From Microvirga sp052115485 (GTDB lineage Bacteria > Pseudomonadota > Alphaproteobacteria > Rhizobiales > Beijerinckiaceae), in NCBI RefSeq assembly GCF_052115485.1, contig NZ_JBFRGU010000005.1:124001-188000 (forward strand): a stretch of 64,000 nt of DNA. The letters are read 5' to 3'. Shown piece by piece: positions 46,227 to 54,249 of the stretch. Both the position numbers and the translations under genes were made by a program. The notes beneath the pieces were generated by a model. The model made no database searches, was not told the origin of the DNA, and saw only the letters and a list, made by a program, of their open reading frames with translations. Position 1 is the stretch's first letter; each line of letters opens with the position of its first letter.

Positions 46227-46293
46227 GCTTGCGGCTTTGTGATTCACGGCCCAAGAGAAACAACAGATTCTCGATTCTAAGATTTATAGATTG

Positions 46294-47349
46294 ATGGGAG
46301 AGGCTGTGGGCAATCACCCGACCAAGAAAATCCTCCGAGTTCTCAACGGCGAACCCGTGTGGCCTCTTCCCATCTGGGTCATGCGGCAAGCGGGCCGTTA
46401 CCTGCCGGAGTACAAGGAAACGCGCGCTCAAGCCGGATCGTTCCTCGATCTTTGCTACAATCCGCGTCTGGCGACCGAGGTTACCCTTCAACCGATCCGG
46501 CGCTTTGGCTTCGACGCCTCGATCCTCTTTTCCGATATTCTGGTCATTCCCCATGCGCTCGGTCAGGATGTCCGTTTCGTCGAGAACGAAGGCCCGAAGC
46601 TCGAACCGATCTCATCAGAGGCGGATCTGAGCCGCCTCGCCAACGAATTGCCGCTTGAAAGGCTCGAATCGGTTTTCGAAACCCTCGATCGCCTGAAGAC
46701 AGCGCTTCCGGGTGAGACGACGCTTCTCGGCTTTTGCGGAGCGCCCTGGACGGTGGCGAGCTATATGATCGCGGGGAAGGGGACGCCGGATCAGGCGCCG
46801 GCCCGTCTCAAGGCCTATCGCGATCCGGCTTTCATGGAAGTGCTCATCGATAAGCTCGTGCGCGCTTCGACCGCCTATCTCATCCGACAGATCGATGCCG
46901 GAGCGGAGGCCGTGCAGATTTTCGAAAGCTTCGGCTCGGCCCTGCCGCCGGCTCTGTTCGAACGTCTGTCCCTCGATCCGATCCGCCAGATCGTCGCCGG
47001 ACTGAAGGAAGCGCGTCCTCAGGCCCGCACCATCGTTTTCGTGCGCGGTGGCGGCGTTCATCTTCATCGTTTAGCGGAAGAGGGAATCGGCGATGCGCTG
47101 GCCCTCGACTGGACCCTCGATCCCAAGACGGTTCTCGCCGATCTCCCGGCCCATGTGGCAACTCAGGGCAATCTCGATCCGCTGGCGCTGGTCGCCGGAG
47201 GCAAGCCCTTGAGCGCGGGCATCGACCGGATCCTCAGCGCGGTGCGCGGGCGTCCGCATATTTTCAATCTCGGCCACGGCATCGTACCCGAGACCCCGGT
47301 GGAACACGTGCAGGACATGATCGACCGGGTTCGCGGAGCGGGAGCTTAA
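46294..47349 (+). CDS. hemE: Uroporphyrinogen decarboxylase HemE
   Basis: Converts uroporphyrinogen III to coproporphyrinogen III in heme synthesis. About 351 aa; WVMRQAGRYLPEYKETRAQAGSFLDLCYNP and FGFDASILFSDILVIPHALG contain the conserved Arg and Asp of the active site. The start is unsettled: TTG 46291, ATG 46294 or GTG 46306 (best-spaced after GGGAG). Adjacent to the proposed origin and followed one base later by hemJ. Confidence 0.96.
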   Translation: MGEAVGNHPTKKILRVLNGEPVWPLPIWVMRQAGRYLPEYKETRAQAGSFLDLCYNPRLATEVTLQPIRRFGFDASILFSDILVIPHALGQDVRFVENEGPKLEPISSEADLSRLANELPLERLESVFETLDRLKTALPGETTLLGFCGAPWTVASYMIAGKGTPDQAPARLKAYRDPAFMEVLIDKLVRASTAYLIRQIDAGAEAVQIFESFGSALPPALFERLSLDPIRQIVAGLKEARPQARTIVFVRGGGVHLHRLAEEGIGDALALDWTLDPKTVLADLPAHVATQGNLDPLALVAGGKPLSAGIDRILSAVRGRPHIFNLGHGIVPETPVEHVQDMIDRVRGAGA

Positions 47350-47350
47350 A

Positions 47351-47776
47351 ATGGGTTATCTCTGGATCAAGGCGTTTCACGTCATTGCGGTCATCAGCTG
47401 GATGGCCGGAATGCTCTATCTGCCGCGCCTCTTCGTCTATCACTGTGAATCGCAAACCGGCTCGATCCAGTCGGAAACCTTCAAAATCATGGAACGTCGT
47501 CTTCTCAAGGCGATCATGAATCCGGCCATGATTCTGTCCTGGGTGCTCGGCATCATCCTGATCTGGCAGGGCGGCTGGATCTCATCCGGCTGGCTGCATG
47601 CCAAGCTTGCCTTCGTGCTGGCGCTCTCCGGCGTTCACGGTTTTCTCGCCCGCTGCGTGAAGGATTTCGCCGCCGACCGGAATGTGCGTCCGGCGAAGTT
47701 TTACCGCATGCTGAACGAGATCCCGACGGTGCTGATGATCGGCATCGTGATCTTCGTGATCGTCAAGCCGTTCTGA
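47351..47776 (+). CDS. hemJ: Protoporphyrinogen oxidase HemJ
   Basis: Membrane enzyme forming protoporphyrin IX in bacteria that lack HemG/HemY. 141 aa with four hydrophobic helices; conserved His10 (IKAFHVIAVISWMAGMLYLPRLFVYH) and KLAFVLALSGVHGFLAR. Translated right after hemE, forming a heme pair beside the origin, then rho. Confidence 0.93.
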   Translation: MGYLWIKAFHVIAVISWMAGMLYLPRLFVYHCESQTGSIQSETFKIMERRLLKAIMNPAMILSWVLGIILIWQGGWISSGWLHAKLAFVLALSGVHGFLARCVKDFAADRNVRPAKFYRMLNEIPTVLMIGIVIFVIVKPF

Positions 47777-47821
47777 TCGTCGCGAATCAGCGGGGCAGTG
47801 CTCCGGCCGGGGTGATCAAAA

Positions 47822-47840
47822 ATCCTCCGGCGAGGAGGAT
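47822..47840 (-). terminator. Hairpin after hemJ, terminator-like on the minus strand
   Basis: ATCCTCC, loop GGCGA, GGAGGAT. On the minus strand the stem is followed by TTTTTGATC, so it would stop transcripts running leftward toward hemJ. On the plus strand it lacks a U-tract. Confidence 0.45.
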
Positions 47841-47907
47841 GGGGCCGCTCGCGCTTTTGCCCGATTCTTTCCTCTGTCTCCCTGCCCGAGCGAGACGATT
47901 TTTCGGG

Positions 47908-48113
47908 TCGTGACCCAGTTTGATGAGGATAGGGCACAGGCTTTCCCTCCCCCTTGCGGGGAGGAACGAAGGGTCGTTTGACCGGGTGAAACTTTCATAC
48001 GTCTGGCGCTGTAGCAGCCTTCTTGCTCATCGGATCAGGCAACACTCTGACTTTTCAACCCCCACCCCTACCCACAAGGGGGAGGGAAGAGCGCGGATCA
48101 AACTGAGTCACCA
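47908..48113 (-). mobile_element. MITE-like interspersed element, copy B (inverted)
   Basis: Begins TCGTGACCCAGTTTGAT and ends ATCAAACTGAGTCACCA, terminal inverted repeats. The interior is the reverse complement of copies A and C, including GAAACTTTCATACGTCTGGCG and TCGGATCAGGCAACACTCTG. Lies in the hemJ-rho gap; no clear target duplication. The rest of 47777-48334 shows only the rho leader. Confidence 0.8.
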
Positions 48114-48334
48114 CCATCTTTCGCTGAAGGCCTCTTGAGATCGGCGCCGAAGAAGAGTACATAAAAGACCTCTTCCAAAAAGACAGGTTGCGCTGCAGCG
48201 GGCTTAAAGGCCCTCCCAAATCACACTCTGTGACCGGGCGGCCCTGTCGAATCTCCTTTTCTTTCCTCTCGCGTCCAGACCTTCTGCCGCGATCAATTCC
48301 TACCCCGCAATTCCTACCCCGAGAGTGTTCCCCG

Positions 48335-49600
48335 ATGAGGGAAATCAAACTTCAAGACCTGAAATCCAAGACCCCGACCGAGCTCATCACTTTCGCGGAG
48401 GAGCTCGAAGTCGAGAACGCGAGCACGATGCGCAAGCAGGAGCTCATGTTCGCCATCCTCAAGCAGCTTGCCGCCCGGGAGGTCGAGATCATCGGCGCGG
48501 GTGTAGTCGAAGTGCTGCAGGACGGGTTCGGCTTCCTGCGTTCGGCCGATTCCAACTATCTGCCGGGTCCGGACGACATCTACGTCTCGCCCTCGCAGAT
48601 CCGGAAATTCGGTCTGCGCACCGGCGACACGGTGGACGGCCCGATCCGTGGCCCCAAGGAAGGCGAGCGCTATTTCGCCCTGCTCAAGGTCAACACGATC
48701 AATTTCGAGGATCCCGAGAAGATCCGGCACAAGGTCCATTTCGACAACCTGACGCCGCTGTTCCCGGCCGAGCGCTTCAAGCTCGAAATCGACGACCCGA
48801 CCCGCAAGGACTTTTCGGCTCGCGTCATCGACATCGTGTCGCCCATCGGCAAGGGCCAGCGTGCGCTGATCGTCGCGCCGCCGCGCACGGGTAAGACCGT
48901 TCTCATGCAGAACGTCGCCCAGTCGATCACCACCAATCACCCGGAATGCTACCTCATCGTGCTACTCATCGATGAGCGCCCGGAAGAAGTGACCGACATG
49001 CAGCGCTCCGTGAAGGGCGAGGTCGTGGCTTCCACCTTCGACGAGCCGGCCTCGCGCCACGTGCAGGTCGCCGAGATGGTGATCGAGAAGGCCAAGCGTC
49101 TCGTGGAGCATGGCCGTGACGTGGTCATCCTGCTCGATTCGATCACCCGTCTCGGCCGCGCCTACAACACGGTGGTGCCGTCATCCGGCAAAGTGCTCAC
49201 AGGTGGTGTGGACGCCAACGCGCTCCAGCGCCCGAAGCGCTTCTTCGGTGCGGCGCGTAATATCGAAGAGGGTGGCTCGCTCACCATCATCGCGACCGCG
49301 CTCATCGATACCGGCTCGCGTATGGACGAGGTGATCTTCGAAGAGTTCAAGGGCACCGGTAACTCGGAAATCATCCTTGACCGTAAGGTCGCGGACAAGC
49401 GCACCTTCCCAGCCATCGACATCACTCGCTCCGGCACCCGCAAGGAGGAGCTGCTGGTTGCGTCGGACACGCTCAAGAAGATGTACGTGCTGCGCCGTAT
49501 CCTCAACCCGATGGGCACGGTCGATGCCATCGAGTTCCTGCTCGACAAGCTGCGTCAGACGAAGTCGAACGGCGAGTTCTTCGATTCGATGAACACCTGA
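48335..49600 (+). CDS. rho: Transcription termination factor Rho
   Basis: Hexameric RNA-dependent helicase. 421 aa: Rho_N and cold-shock-like RNA-binding domain (residues about 1-125, MREIKLQDLKSKTPTELI, QDGFGFLRS), then RecA-type ATPase with APPRTGKT at 181-188 and VVILLDSITRLGRAYN. ATG 48335 is set by the conserved MREIKLQDLK; the open upstream frame is leader. The long leader may allow autogenous attenuation, as known in E. coli; not shown here. Confidence 0.96.
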   Translation: MREIKLQDLKSKTPTELITFAEELEVENASTMRKQELMFAILKQLAAREVEIIGAGVVEVLQDGFGFLRSADSNYLPGPDDIYVSPSQIRKFGLRTGDTVDGPIRGPKEGERYFALLKVNTINFEDPEKIRHKVHFDNLTPLFPAERFKLEIDDPTRKDFSARVIDIVSPIGKGQRALIVAPPRTGKTVLMQNVAQSITTNHPECYLIVLLIDERPEEVTDMQRSVKGEVVASTFDEPASRHVQVAEMVIEKAKRLVEHGRDVVILLDSITRLGRAYNTVVPSSGKVLTGGVDANALQRPKRFFGAARNIEEGGSLTIIATALIDTGSRMDEVIFEEFKGTGNSEIILDRKVADKRTFPAIDITRSGTRKEELLVASDTLKKMYVLRRILNPMGTVDAIEFLLDKLRQTKSNGEFFDSMNT

Positions 49601-49626
49601 CGATCCCAATATCGGGTTTCGATATC

Positions 49627-49658
49627 ACCCCATCCTCGGCATCGAGGGTGGGGTTTTT
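49627..49658 (+). terminator. Intrinsic terminator of rho
   Basis: ACCCCATCCTCG, loop GCAT, CGAGGGTGGGGT gives a 12-bp stem with one G-U pair, followed by TTTTG, 26 bases after the rho stop. Confidence 0.9.
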
Positions 49659-49748
49659 GTTGGGGCTTGACCGTCAACCCAGTCGCCGTAGGCGATTCGG
49701 GACCGCAGGGTAAGCGAAGCGCACGTTTGTCCGGCCATTACGACGCAG

Positions 49749-49847
49749 CCTCACCCTGAGGGATGCGAAGCATCGTCTCGAAGGGCGGCGTCTCCAGTGT
49801 TCTCTGGACCTTCCTTCGAGATGGCCTACGGCCTCCTCAGGATAAGG
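49749..49847. repeat. Interspersed palindromic repeat, family 2, copy 3
   Basis: CCTCACCCTGAGGGATGCG...CGTCTCGAAGGGC pairs with CCTTCCTTCGAGATGG...CCTCCTCAGGATAAGG. Between convergent rho and yyaL-like gene. Confidence 0.85.
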
Positions 49848-49867
49848 TCGCGTGGCGAAACTTCATA

Positions 49868-51877
49868 TTACCGCGTCGTCAGCATCTGGACCGCTTGCGC
49901 CCGAAGTTCTTCCGCTGTCCGCACCGGCAACGAGCAGCGCATTCCGGCGCAGATCAGCGCCTGGGGTTCGCCATCCGCGATCTGTCCTTTCGCCGGGTGG
50001 CTCGCGGCGAGGGTATCCTCGTCACGTGAGACGCAGACGCTACGATCGAGATAGGGCAGGGCGAGTGCAGCCTCCTGCAAGGCTTCCGATGAAGGCCCGG
50101 TCACGACCACGATCAACCCGCGCAAATGCAGATCGAGCGCATTGAGGATGGAGGTGTGGGCAAGCGGCGCGGAGCGGGCAAAGCCGGTGAGGCGGGTCAG
50201 TGCCTCGATGGCCAGACGCTCGTCCTCCTCCGCTCCGGTGATTTGGGCGAGCCGCACCAGCGCTTCCGCGAAGACTCCGTTGGCGTTCGGTATGGCGTCA
50301 TCATGGGTCGGCTGAGGGCGTACCACGAGCGGGTCGGCGTCCTTTGCCGTCATCGCGAGAAGGCCGGACGGTTCCCGATATCGGCTCACCAGTATGTCCC
50401 CCCACCGGCGCGCGTCGGCGAGATAGATCTGATCTCCGGTCGCTTCGAACAGGGTGAGTGCTGCCCGCATCATCGCGGCGTGATCGAGAGCAAAGCCGGG
50501 GAAGATGAGCGATCCGCCGCGCCAGGAATGACCGAGACGCCCATCATCCCGGGTCATCGATTCGCAAATGAAACGGTACGCTCGACGAGCGAGGTCGAGC
50601 CATTCGGGTTTCGCCAGGAGGAGGGAGGCGCGCACCAGAGCGGCGATCATCAGTCCGTTCCAGTCTGCCAAGATCTTGTCGTCGACGCCGGGGCGCGGGC
50701 GTTCGTCGCGACGGGCGAGAAGGCGGGCGCGCATGTCCGCCAGACGCACCTCGTCCTCCGGTGAGACCTCGCCGGACAGGAGAAGGTTTGGAATATTGGA
50801 GCCCTCCCAATTCCCGTCCGCTCTGATGTCGTAGGCCTTCGCGAAGATGTCCGCGTCGGGTCCGAGCACGTCGCGGATCTCGTCCAGCGACCAGACATAG
50901 AACCGGCCTTCCTCGCCTTCCGAATCCGCATCGAGGCTCGCGGCGAACGCACCGTCCGCCGTCACCATCTCCCGTTCGAGCCAGGAGACGATGCCTTCGG
51001 CGGCTTTGTGGAAGAGAGGGCGTCCGGTCTCTGCGGCGGCGAGCGCATAGAGTTCGAGGAGCTGCGCATTGTCGTAGAGCATCTTTTCGAAATGCGGCAC
51101 GAGCCATCTTTCATCGACCGCGTAGCGGGCAAAGCCTCCGCCGAGATGATCGTGAATGCCCCCGAGCGCCATCTGTTCGAGGCTCAGGAGAAAGCGCTCG
51201 CGGGCCGTGGCGTCGCCATGCCGCCGCGCATAGCGGAGCAGGAATTCGAGGATCGGCGGGTTGGGAAATTTCGGCGCACCCTTCAACCCGCCATGGACCG
51301 GATCCATGATCCCGGTGACGCTGTCTCCGATCCGGTCGAGTTCGGCGAGCGAGAGCGTCGCCCCGGCCTCCGGTGTCAGGCTCTTCCCGAGAGCGTTCGT
51401 AATGGCGATCCGGTTCTGGTCAATCCGGCCGGGCTCTGCGTGATAGAGCCGGGCGATCTCCTCGAGCACCTGCACAAAGCCCGGTCGGCCGAAGCGGGGC
51501 TCCTTCGGAAAATACGTGCCGCCCCAGAAGGGCTCGCCCTGCGGCGTCAGGAACATGGTGAGCGGCCAGCCGCCCTGCTCGCCGAGAACCTGGAGGGCGG
51601 TCATGTAGATCTGATCAACGTCCGGCCGCTCCTCCCGGTCGACCTTGATGCTGATGAAATGCGTGTTCATGACGGCGGCGACGCCCGCATCCTCGAAGCT
51701 CTCATGAGCCATCACATGGCACCAGTGACAGGCCGCATAGCCGATAGAGAGCAGGACGGGACGGTTCAGCCGCTTCGCCTCGGCGAAGGCGTCGGGCCCC
51801 CATTCCCACCACGCGACCGGGTTGTCCCGGTGCTGGAGGAGATAAGGGGAGCTGGCGGCACCCAATCGGTTCATCAT
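49868..51877 (-). CDS. Thioredoxin-domain protein of the YyaL/SSP411 family
   Basis: 669 aa. The N-terminal DUF255 thioredoxin-like domain has SIGYAACHWCHVMAHESFED with a CxxC pair near residues 49-52; GGWPLTMFLTPQGEPFWGGTYFP follows. The C-terminal part is an (alpha/alpha)6-barrel resembling N-acylglucosamine epimerases. Function is unknown in bacteria; a redox role is inferred. ATG 51877 follows AGGAGG by six bases. Confidence 0.92.
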   Translation of the reverse strand: MMNRLGAASSPYLLQHRDNPVAWWEWGPDAFAEAKRLNRPVLLSIGYAACHWCHVMAHESFEDAGVAAVMNTHFISIKVDREERPDVDQIYMTALQVLGEQGGWPLTMFLTPQGEPFWGGTYFPKEPRFGRPGFVQVLEEIARLYHAEPGRIDQNRIAITNALGKSLTPEAGATLSLAELDRIGDSVTGIMDPVHGGLKGAPKFPNPPILEFLLRYARRHGDATARERFLLSLEQMALGGIHDHLGGGFARYAVDERWLVPHFEKMLYDNAQLLELYALAAAETGRPLFHKAAEGIVSWLEREMVTADGAFAASLDADSEGEEGRFYVWSLDEIRDVLGPDADIFAKAYDIRADGNWEGSNIPNLLLSGEVSPEDEVRLADMRARLLARRDERPRPGVDDKILADWNGLMIAALVRASLLLAKPEWLDLARRAYRFICESMTRDDGRLGHSWRGGSLIFPGFALDHAAMMRAALTLFEATGDQIYLADARRWGDILVSRYREPSGLLAMTAKDADPLVVRPQPTHDDAIPNANGVFAEALVRLAQITGAEEDERLAIEALTRLTGFARSAPLAHTSILNALDLHLRGLIVVVTGPSSEALQEAALALPYLDRSVCVSRDEDTLAASHPAKGQIADGEPQALICAGMRCSLPVRTAEELRAQAVQMLTTR

Positions 51878-51966
51878 GCAGCTCCTCCTAGAGGTTCGAC
51901 CTGACCAAATTGAAATCGGCCTCTCGGCGAATCCGCGCAAGTCCGGTCAGATCGAGATTAGCCGAT

Positions 51967-52545
51967 GGCAATGACGCTCTCTATGGAACTCTCAGCAACA
52001 ACGCCGGTGCGATTTCGGCCTGACAGGCGACTATCCTATTTCGGGGTTCTGGGCAGGGCCTTTTCCGACGGCCTCTCCTGGTCTCCAAGGATGTCCTCCG
52101 GGTCCAATAAGGACACCGTAAAGGACAGCGTGGTCCACGTGGGCGGAAACGACGTCCTCATCGGGGACCTAGGCAAGGACATTCTGACGGGCGGCAAGAG
52201 TATATCTTCCGTTTCAAGATTAGCGCCGAGGCAGGCCTGTGCAAGAAGCAGGTCATCATCGCCGATTTCAAAATGGCATCGATCACATCGATCTGAGCAA
52301 GACCGACGCGAATACGGCGGGTTGCCGGCATGACAAGTTCAAAGTCTTGCTCGACGGCAATGCCGCCTTCGCGAAGGCCGGTCAGCTCCGCTACGATGTG
52401 AAGACAGGCTTTTTCTCTTGCAACACGGAGGGGGTAGGCGGCGGCGGAATTCATCATCTTTTTGAAGAACAAGCCGGCTCTTCTGAGCTTGAGTGATTTC
52501 ATCCGGCTGACTCGGAAAAGAAACTTTGCGTTTCCTTTTTCATGA
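51967..52545 (+). pseudogene. Frame-broken remnant of an RTX protein C-terminus
   Basis: One frame gives GGNDVLIGDLGKDILTGGK (to about 52197). A second frame gives YIFRFKISAEAGL...QVIIADFK (52201-52270). A third gives NGIDHIDLSKTDANTA...FKVLLDGNAAFAKAGQLRYDV (about 52270-52430). A fourth step returns to the second frame for AEFIIFLKNKPALLSLSDFI (52444-52503), stop at 52543. Joined, this is a serralysin C-terminal domain of the canonical HIDLS...ANT...FAGQLRY...LSDFIL type. At least three frameshifts break it. Its tail differs from that of the intact RTX genes here. Confidence 0.82.
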
Positions 52546-52746
52546 GAGGAAGAGGGGTTCCCGCATCGACGGGGCCCTTTTTCATTTGACCTAGTTCGCC
52601 TCCGAGCGCTTTCTCTGCGCCCCTCGATTGTCAGGAATCACGGGTGAGCCGACCAGGCGGTACATCCAAGCCGGAGGGATCTCCGACAGATCGATTCGGA
52701 TCAGAACCGATCGTAGCGCCGCAAGGCTTAGGCAGGGTTCACGTTC

Positions 52747-54057
52747 ATGCGCTCGGACGACACCATCTTCGCAACCGCCTCCGGCTATGGCCGCGCCGCC
52801 ATCTGCGTGGTCCGGGTCAGCGGAGATAAAAGTCGATTCATTCTCGAAACGATTGCCGGTGGCGCGCCTGCGCCCCGGCACCTGAGCCTGCGCCTCCTTC
52901 GCGATCCCCATACCGCCGAGCCTCTCGACCAGGCTCTTGTCGCCTGGATGCCGGGGCCGAACAGTTTCACGGGAGAGGATCAGGTCGAGCTTCACATCCA
53001 TGGGGGACTTGCGACCCGCAGCGCCGTTCTCCGCGCCATCGGCTCCCTGGAGGGATGTCGGCCCGCGGAGGCGGGCGAGTTCACGAAGCGGGCTTTCCTG
53101 AGCGGGCAGATGGACCTGACCCGCGTCGAGGGGCTGGCCGATCTCATCGATGCCGAGACGGAGGCGCAGCGCCGGCAGGCTCTGTTCCAGCTTGAGGGCC
53201 GGCTCGGTAACGCGGCGGAGACCTGGCGGGAGGATGTGCTTCAGGCCCTGGCGCTTCTCGAGGCGGCGCTCGATTTCGCAGATGAGGGCGACGTGCCGGA
53301 GACGCTGGAAGCCGACGCGGCGGCGCGACTGGCGAAGCTTCACAATCAGATCGGCCTCTCCCTCACGCAGCCGTCAGGCGAGCGGCTGAGAGAAGGGTTG
53401 ATCGTGGTGCTCGCCGGGCCGCCCAATGCGGGGAAATCGACCCTGCTGAATGCTCTGGCCCAGCGGGATGTGGCCATCGTGTCTCCCATCGCGGGGACGA
53501 CACGGGACGTGATCGAGGTGAAATGCGATCTCGGAGGTCTACCGGTTCTCATCGTCGACACCGCCGGTTTGCGCGAGAGCGTCGACATGATCGAGCAGGA
53601 AGGCGTGGCGCGAGCACTCGCCCGGGCCGGGGAGGCGGACGTGGTGCTCTGGCTCGTCCCGCCGGAAGGCTCGTCCATGCCGTCACCTCCGGGGCGTCGG
53701 ATTCTCCGCGTCGGCACCAAGTGCGATTTGAATCGGAACCGAGACGATCTTGATCTTCTGATCTCCGCGACGAGCGGGGAGGGAATGGCCGAGCTTTTGA
53801 CCACCTTGCGCCAGGAAGCCGAGTCCGCTCTTGGGCTGGGCGATGCAGTGATTACCCGTGACCGTCATCGCCGGGCGCTGGAACGGGCTTTTCAGGCGCT
53901 TTCTCGAGCCCTGCATCTCCTTCAAACTGGCGAGTCCTCGGAACTGGCAACGGAGGATGTACGCCTCGCGGCCCACGCGCTTGGGGAAATCACGGGTCGG
54001 GTTGACGTTGAGGATGTTCTAGATCGTTTGTTCTCAAGCTTTTGTATCGGAAAATGA
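52747..54057 (+). CDS. mnmE: tRNA modification GTPase MnmE
   Basis: Works with MnmG to build cmnm5U34 in tRNAs. 436 aa: N-terminal folate-binding domain (about 1-118, GYGRAAICVVRVSG and GPNSFTGEDQVELHIHGG), G domain near 215-360 with GPPNAGKSTLLN, GTTRDVIE and DTAGLRE, and the conserved C-terminal CIGK. Start ATG 52747 (MRSDDTIFATAS). Confidence 0.96.
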   Translation: MRSDDTIFATASGYGRAAICVVRVSGDKSRFILETIAGGAPAPRHLSLRLLRDPHTAEPLDQALVAWMPGPNSFTGEDQVELHIHGGLATRSAVLRAIGSLEGCRPAEAGEFTKRAFLSGQMDLTRVEGLADLIDAETEAQRRQALFQLEGRLGNAAETWREDVLQALALLEAALDFADEGDVPETLEADAAARLAKLHNQIGLSLTQPSGERLREGLIVVLAGPPNAGKSTLLNALAQRDVAIVSPIAGTTRDVIEVKCDLGGLPVLIVDTAGLRESVDMIEQEGVARALARAGEADVVLWLVPPEGSSMPSPPGRRILRVGTKCDLNRNRDDLDLLISATSGEGMAELLTTLRQEAESALGLGDAVITRDRHRRALERAFQALSRALHLLQTGESSELATEDVRLAAHALGEITGRVDVEDVLDRLFSSFCIGK

Positions 54058-54094
54058 GTCTCGAAACTTTGAGATCTTGTCGGTTGGAAAGGCT

Positions 54095-54135
54095 GTTTAT
54101 AGAGAGTCGACAGTGAGTTTATAAGGAGTCGATAG
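54095..54135. repeat. Short direct repeat between mnmE and mnmG
   Basis: GTTTATAGAGAGTCGACAG (54095-54113) recurs as GTTTATAAGGAGTCGATAG (54117-54135), 22 bp apart, 40 bp before parS site 1. The sequence just after holds TGTGGACAT. Purpose unknown. Confidence 0.55.
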
Positions 54136-54174
54136 GCTGTGGACATCGTGTTGATAGAGTCATGCTGGTTGCGA

Positions 54175-54190
54175 TGTTTCACGTGAAACA
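54175..54190. promoter_or_regulatory. parS centromere site 1
   Basis: TGTTTCACGTGAAACA is a perfect 16-bp palindrome and an exact match to the parS consensus TGTTNCACGTGAAACA bound by chromosomal ParB. Lies 60 bp before mnmG; parAB are 2.6-4.5 kb downstream. Confidence 0.95.
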
Positions 54191-54249
54191 TTTCGGCCTT
54201 TGACCTTTCCCAAGGACGGATCTACAGACCTTCACTTGGAGAGAGAATC

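Larger units (their letters stand above)
45930..46293. other. Candidate chromosomal replication origin (oriC)
   Basis: A 364-bp non-coding gap between divergent ppsR and hemE, the place of the mapped origin in Caulobacter and of the proposed origin in Sinorhizobium. It contains two perfect TTAA-N7-TTAA CtrA-type boxes, DnaA-box-like 9-mers (TGTGGATAG, TGTGGATGG), six GANTC methylation sites (45949, 46045, 46112, 46241, 46266, 46273) and A/T-rich stretches (46121-46147, 46262-46293) that could unwind. I infer origin function; it is not shown directly. Confidence 0.78.

Noticed and set aside
47840..48187. A gene in the hemJ-rho gap
   Set aside because: Short open frames there fall in MITE copy B and lack coding features.
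54058..54249. The mnmE-mnmG gap as chromosome origin
   Set aside because: It has parS and one weak DnaA-like site but no CtrA boxes or GANTC cluster. The hemE gap fits the alphaproteobacterial pattern better.
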